Shown here one piece after another: positions 1-11,221 of a stretch of 64,000 bases of DNA (position 1 is the stretch's first letter; each line of letters starts with the position of its first letter). The translations under genes and the position numbers were made by a program. The notes beneath the pieces were generated by a model that saw only the letters and a list, made by a program, of their open reading frames with translations, was not told the origin of the DNA and ran no database searches. The stretch comes from Muricea muricata. Lineage: Eukaryota > Cnidaria > Anthozoa > Malacalcyonacea > Plexauridae. The DNA is taken from NCBI GenBank assembly GCA_963855995.1, contig OY979718.1, positions 29,731,282 to 29,795,281 of the forward strand, read 5' to 3'.

Positions 1-1321
1 TAAAAATCGCGTTATAAGCGCGCTACAAGCGATTTGAACGTAAAAACATGCTCAAATCACCAACGAAAAATTGCTGTTTTAAATCGATCAGGGTGACGTT
101 TTAGAGCTTAAAATGATGTTTTCAGTGCTAAAGTAAACGAGTTGAGCGCAATAATGTACTGCAATGACGGACCTAAAAGAGACCTTCTAAATGGAAATTG
201 CAGAACTTAGCAAGTCGGGAATCACGTTTTCGGCGCTCAAACCATCGGGATAAGCGAAATGACATGTTGAAATGAGAAACCTATAACTTGCTTGTACACT
301 GAACAGAAACGATCTTAGAACTATAAAAATCGCGTTATAAGCGCTCTAGAAGCGATTTGAACGTAAAAACATGCTCAAATCACCAACGAAAAGTTGCTGT
401 TTTCAATCGATCAGGGTGACGTTTTAGAGCTTAAAATGATGTTTTCAGTGCTAAAGTGAACGAGTTGAGCGCAATAATGTACTGCAATCACGGACCTAAA
501 AGAGACCTAATAAATGGAAATTGCAGAACTTAGCAAGTCGGGAATCAGGTTTTCGGCGCTCAAACTATCGAGATGAGCGAAGTAACCCGTTGACATGAGA
601 AACCTATAACTCTCTTGTAAACTGAAAAGAAACGATCTTAGAACCAGCAAAATTGCGTTTTACCCGTTCTAGAACGATTTGAGCGTGAAAACATGCGCAA
701 ATCACCAACTTAAAATCGCCGTTTTAAATCGATCAGGGTGACGTTTTTGAGCTTAAAATGATGTTTTCAGTGCTAAAGTGAACGAGTTGAGCGCATTGAT
801 GTACTGCATTCACGGACCTAAAAGAGACCTTCTAAATTGAAATTGCAGAACTAAGCATGTCGGGAATCATATTTTCGGCTCTCAAACCATCGATAATTGG
901 CAAAATAACACCTTGACATGAGAAACGTAGAGCTTACTTGTGAACTGAGAAAAAACGATCTTAGAACAATCAAAATCGCGTTTTAAGCATTCTAGAAGCG
1001 ATTTGAACGTAAAAACATGCTCAAATCACCAACTAAAAGTTGCCGTTTAAAATCGATCATGGTGACGTTTTAAAGCATAAAATGATGTTTTCAGTGCTAA
1101 AGTGAACGAGTTGAGCGCAATGATGTACTGCAATCAGGGACCTAAAAGAGACATTCTAAATGTAAATTGCAGAACTTAGAAAGTCGGGAATCAGGTTTTC
1201 GGCGCTCAAACCATCGGGATGAGCGAAATGACATATTGAAATACGAAACCTATAACTTGCTTGTAAACAGAACAGAAACGATCTTAGAACCAACAAAATC
1301 GCGTTTTAAGCGTTCTAGAAG

Positions 1322-1429
1322 CGATTTGAGCGTAAAAATATGCTCAAATCACCAACTAAAAGTTGCCGTTTTAAATCAATCAGGGTGACGTTTTAAAGCT
1401 TAAAATGATGTTTTCAGTGCTAAAGTGAA
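1322..1429. repeat. Sub-unit S1 of a representative monomer (108 bp)
   Basis: First third of the monomer, beginning cgatttgagcg and ending gctaaagtgaa. It aligns without gaps to S2 (about 57% identity by hand count on a common-form monomer) and S3 (about 51%). Matches cluster at unit positions 1-40 and 81-100. It contains the GATTTGAGC/GCTCAAATC stem-loop and the near-invariant stretch ttaaaatgatgttttcagtg. Random expectation at this composition is under 30%, so I read S1-S3 as diverged copies of one ~108-bp ancestor. Confidence 0.8.
1323..1350. repeat. Stem-loop (9-bp inverted repeat, 10-base loop), one per monomer
   Basis: GATTTGAGC (1323-1331) is the exact reverse complement of GCTCAAATC (1342-1350), with an A-rich 10-base loop between them. 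It recurs in essentially every monomer. Monomers with gatttgaacg keep 7 bp plus one mismatch. The same core, TTGAGC/GCTCAA, appears twice more per monomer as ttgagcgc in S2 and gcgctcaa near the end of S2, so the motif alternates in orientation along each monomer. Whether it binds a protein or folds in a transcript is unknown. Confidence 0.7.
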
Positions 1430-1537
1430 CGAGTTGAGCGCAATGATGTACTGCATTCACGGACCTAAAAAAGACCTAATAAATGGAAATTGCAGAACTT
1501 AGCAAGTCGGGAATCAGGTCTTCGGCGCTCAAACCAT
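1430..1537. repeat. Sub-unit S2 of a representative monomer (108 bp)
   Basis: Middle third of the monomer, beginning cgagttgagcg and ending gcgctcaaaccat. It has the same length as S1 and aligns with it base for base. The shared end pattern is visible as aatcacgttttcggcgct here (the common form in other monomers), aatgatgttttcagtgct in S1 and aatcgcgttttaagcgtt in S3. This particular copy has a local variant, ggtcttcgg. Confidence 0.8.
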
Positions 1538-1644
1538 CGGGATGAGCGAAATGACATGTTGAAATGAGAAACCTATAACTTTCTTGTACACTGAACAGAA
1601 ACGATCTTAGAACCATAAAAATCGCGTTTTAAGCGTTTTAGAAG
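1538..1644. repeat. Sub-unit S3 of a representative monomer (107 bp)
   Basis: Last third of the monomer, beginning cgggatgagcg and ending just before the next cgatttgaacg. It carries gaaatgacatgttgaaatga, which aligns with gtaaaaatatgctcaaatca of S1 and gcaatgatgtactgcattca of S2. Identity to S2 is about 56% by hand count. S3 also carries the TTCTAGAA palindrome that most monomers share. In this copy the palindrome is mutated to ttttagaa. Confidence 0.8.
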
Positions 1645-3157
1645 CGATTTGAACGTAAAAACATGCTCAAATCACCAACGAAAAATTGCTGTTTTAAATC
1701 GATCAGGGTGACGTTTTAGAGCTTAAAATGATGTTTTCAGTGCTAAAGTGAACGAGTTGAGCGCAATAATGTACTGCAATGACGGACCTAAAAGAGACCT
1801 TCTAAATGGAAATTGCAAAACTTAGCAAGTCGGGAATCACGTTTTCGGCGCTCAAACCATCGGGATAAGCGAAATGACATGTTGAAATGAGAAACCTATA
1901 ACTTGCTTGTACACTGAACAGAAACGATCTTAGAACTATAAAAATCGCGTTTTAAGCGCTCTAGAAGCGATTTGAACGTAAAAACATGCTAAAATCACCA
2001 ACGAAAAGTTGCTGTTTTAAATCGATCAGGGTGACGTTTTAGAGCTTAAAATGATGTTTTCAGTGCTGAAGTGAACGAGTTGAGCGCAATAATGTACTGC
2101 AATCACGGACCTAAAAGAGACCTAATAAATGGAAATTGCAGAACTTAGCAAGTCGGGAATCAGGTCTTCGGCGCTCAAACCATCGGGATAAGCGAAATGA
2201 CATGTTGAAATGAGAAACCTATAACTTGCTTGTACACTGAACAGAAACGATCTTAGAACTATAAAAATCGCGTTTTAAGCGCTCTAGAAGCGATTTGAAC
2301 GTAAAAATATGCTCAAATCACCAACGAAAAGTTGCTGTTTTAAATCGATCAGGGTGACGTTTTAGAGCTTAAAATGATGTTTTCAGTGCTAAAGTGAACG
2401 AGTTGAGCGCAATAATGTACTGCAATCACGGACCTAAAAGAGACCTAATAAATGGAAATTGCAGAACTTAGCAAGTCGGGAATCAGGTCTTCGGCGCTCA
2501 AACCATCGGGATAAGCGAAATGACATGTTGAAATGAGAAATCTATAACTTGCTTGTACACTGAACAGAAACGATCTTAGAACTATAAAAATCGCGTTTTA
2601 AGCGCTCTAGAAGCGATTTGAACGTAAAAATATGCTCAAATCACCAACGAAAAGTTGCTGTTTTAAATCGATCAGGGTGACGTTTTAGAGCTTAAAATGA
2701 TGTTTTCAGTGCTAAAGTGAACGAGTTGAGCGCAATAATGTACTGCAATCACGGACCTAAAAGAGACCTAATAAATGGAAATTGCAGAACTTAGCAAGTC
2801 GGGAATCACGTTTTCGGCGCTCAAACCATCGGGATAAGCGAAATGACATGTTGAAATGAGAAACCTATAACTTGCTTGTACACTGAACAGAAACGATCTT
2901 AGAACTATAAAAATCGCGTTTTAAGCGCTCTAGAAGCGATTTGAACGTAAAAACATGCTCAAATCACCAACTAAAAGTTGCCGTTTAAAATCGATCATGG
3001 TGACGTTTTAAAGCATAAAATGATGTTTTCAGTGCTAAAGTGAACGAGTTGAGCGCAATGATGTACTGCAATCAGGGACCTAAAAGAGACATTCTAAATG
3101 TAAATTGCAGAACTTAGAAAGTCGGGAATCAGGTTTTCGGCGCTCAAACCATCGGGA

Positions 3158-6100
3158 TGATCGAAATGACATGTTGAAATCAGAAACCTATAACTTGCTT
3201 GTAAACAGAACAGAAACGATCTTAGAATCAACAAAATCGCGTTTTAAGCGTTCTAGAAGCGATTTGAGCGTAAAAATATGCTCAAATCACCAACTAAAAG
3301 TTGCCGTTTTAAATCAATCAGGGTGACGTTTTAAAGCTTAAAATGATGTTTTCAGTGCTAAAGTGAACGAGTTGAGCGCAATGATGTACTGCATTCACGG
3401 ACCTAAAAAAGACCTAATAAATGGAAATTGCAGAACTTAGCAAATCGGGAATCAGGTTTTCGGCGCTCAAACCATCGGGATGAGCGAAATGACATGTTTA
3501 AATTAGAAACCTATAACTTTCTTGTACACTGAACAGAAACGATCTTAGAACCATAAAAATCGCGTTTTAAGCGTTCTAGAAGCGATTTGAACGTAAAAAC
3601 ATGCTCAAATCACCAACGAAAAATTGCTGTTTTAAATCGATCAGGGTGACGTTTTAGAGCTTGAAATGATGTTTTCAGTGCTAAAGTGAACGAGTTGAGC
3701 GCAATAATGTACTGCAATGACGGACCTAAAAGAGACCTTCTAAATGGAAATTGCAGAACTTAGCAAGTCGGGAATCACGTTTTCGGCGCTCAAACCATCG
3801 GGATAAGAGAAATTACATGTTGAAATGAGAAACCTATAACTTGCTTGTACACTGAACAGAAACGATCTTAGAACTATAAAAATCGCGTTTTAAGCGCTCT
3901 AGAAGCGATTTGAACGTAAAAACATGCTCAAATCACCAACGAAAAGTTGCTGTTTTAAATCGATCAGGGTGACGTTTTAGAGCTTAAAATGATGTTTTCA
4001 GTGCTAAAGTGAACGAGTTGAGCGCAATAATGTACTGCAATCACGGACCTAAAAGAGACCTAATAAATGGAAATTGCAGAACTTAGCAAGTCGGGAATCA
4101 GGTTTTCGGCGCTCAAACTATCGAGATGAGCGAAGTAACCCGTTGACATGAGAAACCTATAACTCTCTTGTAAACTGAAAAGAAACGATCTTAGAACCAG
4201 CAAAATTGCGTTTTACCCGTTCTAGAACGATTTGAGCGTGAAAACATGCTCAAATCACCAACTTAAAATCGCCGTTTTAAATCGATCAGGGTGACGTTTT
4301 TGAGCTTAAAATGATGTTTTCAGTGCTAAAGTGAACGAGTTGAGCGCATTGATGTACTGCATTCACGGACCTAAAAGAGACCTTCTAAATTGAAATTGCA
4401 GAACTAAGCATGTCGGGAATCATATTTTCGGCTCTCAAACCATCGATAATTGGCAAAATAACACCTTGACATGAGAAACGTAGAGCTTACTTGTGAACTG
4501 AAAAGAAACGATCTTAGAACCATCAAAATCGCGTTTTAAGCATTCTAGAAGCGATTTGAACGTAAAAACATGCTCAAAGCACCAACTAAAAGTTGCCGTT
4601 TAAAATCGATCAGGGTTACGTTTTAAAGCATAAAATGATGTTTTCAGTGCTAAAGTGAACGAGTTGAGCGCAATGATGTACTGCAATCAGGGACCTAAAA
4701 GAGACATTCTAAATGTAAATTGCAGAACTTAGAAAGTCGGGAATCAGGTTTTCGGCGCTCAAACCATCGGGATGAGCGAAATGACATGTTGAAATCAGAA
4801 ACCTATAACTTGCTTGTAAACAGAACAGAAACGATCTTAGAACCAACAAAATCGCGTTTTAAGCGTTCTAGAAGCGATTTGAGCGTAAAAATATGCTCAA
4901 ATCACCAACTAAAAGTTGCCGTTTTAAATCAATCAGGGTGACGTTTTAAAGCTTAAAATGATGTTTTCAGTGCTAAAGTGAACGAGTTGAGCGCAATGAT
5001 GTACTGCATTCACGGACCTAAAAAAGACCTAATAAATGGAAATTGCAGAACTTAGCAAATCGGGAATCAGGTTTTCGGCGCTCAAACCATAGGGATGAGC
5101 GAAATGACATGTTTAAATTAGAAACCTATAACTTTCTTGTACACTGAACAGAAACGATCTTAGAACCATAAAAATCGCGTTTTAAGCGTTCTAGAAGCGA
5201 TTTGAACGTAAAAACATGCTCAAATCACCAACGAAAAATTGCTGTTTTAAATCGATCAGGGTGACGTTTTAGAGCTTAAAATGATGTTTTCAGTGCTAAA
5301 GTGAACGAGTTGAGCGCAATAATGTACTGCAATGACGGACCTAAAAGAGACCTTCTAAATGGAAATTGCAGAACTTAGCAAGTCGGGAATCACGTTTTCG
5401 GCGCTCAAACCATCGGGATAAGAGAAATTACATGTTGAAATGAGAAACCTATAACTTGCTTGTACACTGAACAGAAACGATCTTAGAACTATAAAAATCG
5501 CGTTTTAAGCGCTCTAGAAGCGATTTGAACGTAAAAACATGCTCAAATCACCAACGAAAAGTTGCTGTTTTAAATCGATCAGGGTGACGTTTTAGAGCTT
5601 AAAATGATGTTTTCAGTGCTAAAGTGAACGAGTTGAGCGCAATAATGTACTGCAATCACGGACCTAAAAGAGACCTAATAAATGGAAATTGCAGAACTTA
5701 GCAAGTCGGGAATCAGGTTTTCGGCGCTCAAACTATCGAGATGAGCGAAGTAACCCGTTGACATGAGAAACCTATAACTCTCTTGTAAACTGAAAAGAAA
5801 CGATCTTAGAACCAGCAAAATTGCGTTTTACCCGTTCTAGAACAATTTGAGCGTGAAAACATGCTCAAATCACCAACTTAAAATCGCCGTTTTAAATCGA
5901 TCAGGGTGACGTTTTTGAGCTTAAAATGATGTTTTCAGTGCTAAAGTGAACGAGTTGAGCGCATTGATGTACTGCATTCACGGACCTAAAAGAGACCTTC
6001 TAAATTGAAATTGCAGAACTAAGCATGTCGGGAATCATATTTTCGGCTCTCAAACCATCGATAATTGGCAAAATAACACCTTGACATGAGAAACGTAGAG

Positions 6101-6623
6101 CTTACTTGTGAACTGAGAAGAAACGATCTTAGAACCATCAAAATCGCGTTTTAAGCATTCTAGAAGCGATTTGAACGTAAAAACATGCTCAAAGCACCAA
6201 CTAAAAGTTGCCGTTTAAAATCGATCAGGGTGACGTTTTAAAGCATAAAATGATGTTTTCAGTGCTAAAGTGAACGAGTTGAGCGCAATGATGTACTGCA
6301 ATCAGGGACCTAAAAGAGACATTCTAAATGTAAATTGCAGAACTTAGAAAGTCGGGAATCAGGTTTTCGGCGCTCAAACCATCGGGATGAGCGAAATGAC
6401 ATGTTGAAATCAGAAACCTATAACTTGCTTGTAAACAGAACAGAAACGATCTTAGAACCAACAAAATCGTGTTTTAAGCGTTCTAGAAGCGATTTGAGCG
6501 TAAAAATATGCTCAAATCACCAACTAAAAGTTGCCGTTTTAAATCAATCAGGGTGACGTTTTAAAGCTTAAAATGATGTTTTCAGTGCTAAAGTGAACGA
6601 GTTGAGCACAATGATGTACTGCA
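3158..6623. repeat. Five-monomer HOR T4-T5-T1-T2-T3, about two copies
   Basis: Monomers repeat in the order T4, T5, T1, T2, T3 with a 1,615-bp period (T4 at about 3105, 4720 and 6335). Corresponding monomers are nearly identical between units, whereas adjacent monomers differ at many positions. The third T4 is followed directly by a T3 (gaccttgtaaattg, near 6645), so the regular order breaks there. This is the cleanest example of what seems to be the main HOR of the array. Confidence 0.85.
4218..4229. repeat. 12-bp perfect palindrome CGTTCTAGAACG (T2-type monomers)
   Basis: The bases read CGTTCTAGAACG on both strands. It occurs in T2, T9 and T10 monomers that follow the form acccgttctagaacg or close variants. 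Other monomer types keep only the inner TTCTAGAA, or TCTAGA preceded by gc. The inner hexamer is an XbaI site present in most monomers, so an XbaI digest should give a ~323-bp ladder. Mutated examples lie near 1636, 40266, 44815, 45784, 50041 and 59413. Confidence 0.75.
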
Positions 6624-9600
6624 TTCACGGACCTAAAAGAGACCTTGTAAATTGAAATTGCAGAACTAAGCATGTCGGGAATCATATTTTCGGCTCTCAA
6701 ACCATCGATAATTGGCAAAATAACACCTTGACATGAGAAACGTAGAGCTTACTTGTGAACTGAGAAGAAACGATCTTAGAACCATCAAAATCGCGTTTTA
6801 AGCATTCTAGAAGCGATTTGAACGTAAAAACATGCTCAAATCACAAACTAAAAGTTGCCGTTTAAAATCGATCAGGGTGAAGTTTTAAAGCATAAAATGA
6901 TGTTTTCAGTGCTAAAGTGAACGAGTTGAGCGCAATGATGTACTGCATTCACGGACCTAAAAAAGACCTAATAAATGGAAATTGCAGAACTTAGCAAGTC
7001 GGGAATCAGGTTTTCGGCGCTCAAACCATCGGGATGAGCGAAATGACATGTTGAAATGAGAAACCTATAACTTTCTTGTACACTGAACAGAAACGATCTT
7101 AGAACCATAAAAATCGCGTTTTAAGCGTTCTAGAAGCGATTTGAACGTAAAAACATGCTCAAATCACCAACGAAAAATTGCTGTTTTAAATCGATCAGGG
7201 TGACGTTTTAGAGCTTAAAATGATGTTTTCAGTGCTAAAGTGAACGAGTTGAGCGCAATAATGTACTGCAATGACGGACCTAAAAGAGACCCAATAAATG
7301 GAAATTGCAGAACTTAGCAAGTCGGGGATCATGTTTTCGGCGCTCAAACCACCGACATGAGCGAAGTAACCCGTTGACATGAGAAACCTATAACTTTCTA
7401 GTAAACTGAACAGCAACGATCTTAGAACCATCAAAATTGCGTTTTAAGTGTTCTAGAAGCGATTTGAGCGTAAAAACATGCTCAAATCACCAACTAAAAA
7501 TCGCCGTTTTATGTCGATCAGGGCGACGTTTTAGAGCTTAAAATGATGTTTTCAGTGCTAAAGTGAACAAGTTGAGCGCAATAATGTACTGCAATCACGG
7601 ACCTAAAGGGGACCTAATAAATGGAAATTGCAGAACTTAGCAAGTCGGGAATCAGGTTTTCGGCGCTCAAACTATCGAGATGAGCGAAGTAACCCGTTGA
7701 CATGAGAAACCTATAACTCTCTTGTAAACTGAAAAGAAACGATCTTAGAACCAGCAAAATTGCGTTTTAAGTGTTCTAGAAGCGATTTGAGCGTAAAAAC
7801 ATGCTCAAATCACTAACTTAAAATCGCCGTTTTAAATCCATCAGGGTGACGTTTTAGAGCTTAAAATGATGTTTTCAGTGCTAAAGTGAACGAGTTGAGC
7901 GCAATGATGTACTGCAATCACGGACCTAAAAGAGACCTTCTAAATGGTAATTGCAGAACTTAGCAAGTTGGGAATCAGGTTTTTGGCGCTCAAACCAACG
8001 GGATGAGCGAAATGACATGTTGAAATGAGAAACCTATAACTTGCTTGTAAACTGAAAAGAAACGATCTTAGAACAATCAAAATCGCGTTTTAAGCGTTCT
8101 AGAAGTGATTTGAGCGTAAAAATATGCTCAAATCACCGACTTAAAATTGCCGTTTTAAATCGATCAGGGTGACGTTTTAGAACTTAAAATGATGTTTTCT
8201 GTGCTAAAGTGAACGAGTTGAGCGCAATAACGTACTGCAATGACGGACCTGAAAGAGACACAATAAATGGAAATTGCAGAACTTAGCAAGTCGGGAATCA
8301 GGTTTTCGGCGCTCAAACTATCGAGATGAGCGAAGTAACCCGTTGACATGAGAAACCGAAAACTCTCTAGTAAACTTAACAGAAACGATCTTAGAACCAT
8401 CAAAATTGCGTTTTACCCATTCTAGAACGATTTGAGCGTGAAAACATGCTTAAATCACCAACTAAAAATTGCTGTTTTAAATCGCTCAGGGTGATGTTTT
8501 AGAGCTTAAAATGATGTTTTCAGTGCTAAAGTGAACGAGTTGAGCGCAATAATGTACTGCAATGACGGACCTAAAAGAGACCCAATAAATGGAAATTGTA
8601 GAACTTAGCAAGTCGGGAATCATGTTTTCGGCGCTCAAACTATCGAGATGAGCGAAGTAACCCGTTGACATGAGAAACCTATAACTCTCTTGTAAACTGA
8701 AAAGAAACGATCTTAGAACCAGCAAAATTGCGTTTTACCCGTTCTAGAACGATTTTAGCGTGAAAACATGCTCAAATCACCAACTTAAAATCGCCGTTTT
8801 AAATCGATAGGGTGACGTTTTTGAGCTAAAAATGATGTTTTCAGTGCTAAAGTGAACGAGTTGAGCGCATTGATGTACTGCATTCACGGACCTAAAAGAG
8901 ACCTTCTAAATTGAAATTGCAGAACTAAGCATGTCGGGAATCATATTTTCGGCTCTCAAACCATCGAGATTAGCAAAATAACACCTTGACATGAGAAACG
9001 TAGAGCTTACTTGTGAACTGAGAAGAAACGATCTTAGAACCATCAAAATCGCCTTTTAAGCATTCTAGAAGCGATTTGAACGTAAAAACATGCTCAAATC
9101 ACCAACGAAAAATCGCTGTTTTAAATCGATCAGGGTGACGTTTTAGAGCTTAAAATGATGTTTTCAGTGCTAAAGTGAACGAGTTGAGCGCAATAATGTA
9201 CTGCAATGACGGACCTAAAAGAGACCCAATAAATGGAATTTGCAGAACTTAGCAAGTCGGGAATCATGTTTTCGGCGCTCAAACTATCGAGATGAGCGAA
9301 GTAACCCGTTGACATGAGAAACCTATAACTTTCTAGTAAACTGAACAGCAACGATCTTAGAACCATCAAAATTGCGTTTTAAGTGTTCTAGAAGCGATTT
9401 GAACGTAAAAACGTGCTCAAATCACCAACTAAAAATCGCCGTTTTATGTCGATCAGGGCGACGTTTTAGAGCTTAAAATGATGTTTTCAGTGCTAAAGTG
9501 AACGAGTTTAGTGCAATGATGTACTGCAATAACGGACCTAAAAGAGACCTTCTAAATGGAAATTTCAGAACTTAGCAAGTCGGGAATCAGGTTTTCGGCG

Positions 9601-9930
9601 CTCAAACTATCGAGATGAGCGAAGTAACCCGTTGACATGAGAAACCTATAACTCTCTTGTAAACTGAAAAGAAACGATCTTAGAACCAGCAAAATTGCGT
9701 TTTACCCGTTCTAGAACGATTTTAGCGTGAAAACATGCTCAAATCACCAACTTAAAATCGCCGTTTTAAATCGATCAGGGTGACGTTTTTGAGCTAAAAA
9801 TGATGTTTTCAGTGCTAAAGTGAACGAGTTGAGCGCATTGATGTACTGCATTCACGGACCTAAAAGAGACCTTCTAAATTGAAATTGCAGAACTAAGCAT
9901 GTCGGGAATCATATTTTCGGCTCTCAAACC
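6624..9930. repeat. Array segment: second HOR lineage T6-T7-T8-T9-T10-T3'
   Basis: Monomers in order are T3, T5, T6 (head near 7306), T7 (7628), T8 (7951), T9 (8275), T10 (8597), T3' (8919), T6 (9241, with aatggaatttgc), then a T2/T10-like copy (9565). Types T7-T10 are absent from the five-monomer HOR. The partial order T7-T8-T9 or T8-T9-T10 returns near 18.3, 22.2, 26.4, 53.1 and 62.2 kb, so I infer a second HOR lineage interleaved with the first. One monomer near 8806 has lost a base (atcgatagggtg). Confidence 0.75.
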
Positions 9931-11221
9931 ATCGAGATTAGCAAAATAACACCTTGACATGAGAAACGTAGAGCTTACTTGTGAACTGAGAAGAAACGAT
10001 CTTAGAACCATCAAAATCGCGTTTTAAGCATTCTAGAAGCGATTTGAACGTAAAAACATGCTCAAATCACCAACGAAAAATCGCTGTTTTAAATCGATCA
10101 GGGTGACGTTTTAGAGCTTAAAATGATGTTTTTAGTGCTAAAGTGAACGAGTTGAGCGCAATAATGTACTGCAATGACGGACCTAAAAGAGACCCAATAA
10201 ATGGAATTTGCAGAACTTAGCAAGTCGGGAATCATGTTTTCGGCGCTCAAACTATCGAGATGAGCGAAGTAACCCGTTGACATGAGAAACCTATAACTTT
10301 CTAGTAAACTGAACAGCAACGATCTTAGAACCATCAAAATTGCGTTTTAAGTGTTCTAGAAGCGATTTGAACGTAAAAACGTGCTCAAATCACCAACTAA
10401 AAATCGCCGTTTTATGTCGATCAGGGCGACGTTTTAGAGCTTAAAATGATGTTTTCAGTGCTAAAGTGAACGAGTTGAGTGCAATGATGTACTGCAATAA
10501 CGGACCTAAAAGAGACCTTCTAAATGGAAATTGCAGAACTTAGCAAGTCGGGAATCACGTTTTCGGCGCTCAAACCATCGGGATAAGCGAAATGACATGT
10601 TGAAATGAGAAACCTATAACTTGCTTGTACACTGAACAGAAACGATCTTAGAACTATAAAAATCGCGTTTTAAGCGCTCTAGAAGCGATTTGAACGTAAA
10701 AACATGCTCAAATCACCAACGAAAAGTTGCTGTCTTAAATCGATCAGGGTGACGTTTTAGAGCTTAAAATGATGTTTTCAGTGCTAAAGTGAACGAGTTG
10801 AGCGCAATAATGTACTGCAATCACGGACCTAAAAGAGACCTAATAAATGGAAATTGCAGAACTTAGCAAGTCGGGAATCAGGTTTTCGGCGCTCAAACTA
10901 TCTAGATGAGCGAAGTAACCCGTTGACATGAGAAACCTATAACTCTCTTGTAAACTGAAAAGAAACGATCTTAGAACCAGCAAAATTGCGTTTTACCCGT
11001 TCTAGAACGATTTGAGCGTGAAAACATGCTCAAATCACCAACTTAAAATCGCCGTTTTAAATCGATCAGGGTGACGTTTTTGAGCTTAAAATGATGTTTT
11101 CAGTGCTAAAGTGAACGAGTTGAGCGCATTGATGTACTGCATTCACGGACCTAAAAGAGACCTTCTAAATTGAAATTGCAGAACTAAGCATGTCGGGAAT
11201 CATATTTTCGGCTCTCAAACC
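9931..11221. repeat. 1,291-bp four-monomer repeat T3'-T6-T1-T2, copy 1
   Basis: The block runs from atcgagattagc (9931) to the same word at 11,222. It shares private variants with the next block at a spacing of 1,291 bp: gtttttagtgc (10,130 and 11,421), tgtcttaaatcg (10,731 and 12,022) and atctagatgag (10,900 and 12,191). It has atcgcgtttt where copy 2 has atcgcctttt. Confidence 0.85.

Larger units (their letters stand above)
1..3157. repeat. Array segment: T1-T5 set, then a run of T1-like monomers
   Basis: Monomer order by type is T1 (head near 200), T2 (523), T3 (845), T4 (1169), T5 (1491), then T1-like monomers near 1814, 2137, 2460 and 2783. The copies near 2137 and 2460 share private variants: caggtcttcgg, and aatatgctc with caacgaaaag. 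They therefore look like a recent single-monomer tandem duplication. The copy near 2783 starts as T1 and ends as T3 (gccgtttaaaatcgatcatgg), so it is a hybrid. Nothing but satellite is present. Confidence 0.85.

Noticed and set aside
1167..1388. 73-codon open frame on the + strand, repeated in more than twenty T4-type monomers (1167, 3105, 4720 and so on)
   Set aside because: It begins with TTG, ends where the monomer reads aggg-tga and is open only in one monomer type; its first in-frame ATG would leave 49 codons. It has no recognisable domain. The recurrence reflects copying of the satellite.
4218..4229. Heat-shock element from TTCTAGAA
   Set aside because: A functional element needs at least three alternating nGAAn blocks at 5-bp spacing. 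Only one inverted pair is present, and the next block is out of phase.
7195..7434. 79-codon open frame on the - strand with a hydrophobic look, repeated in more than twenty monomers (7195, 8164, 8486 and so on)
   Set aside because: It is the antisense frame of T5/T6/T8/T9/T10 monomers, again with TTG as the outermost start. It is broken in the other monomer types and has no family resemblance. Copies differ by both silent and replacement changes, with no sign of coding constraint by eye.
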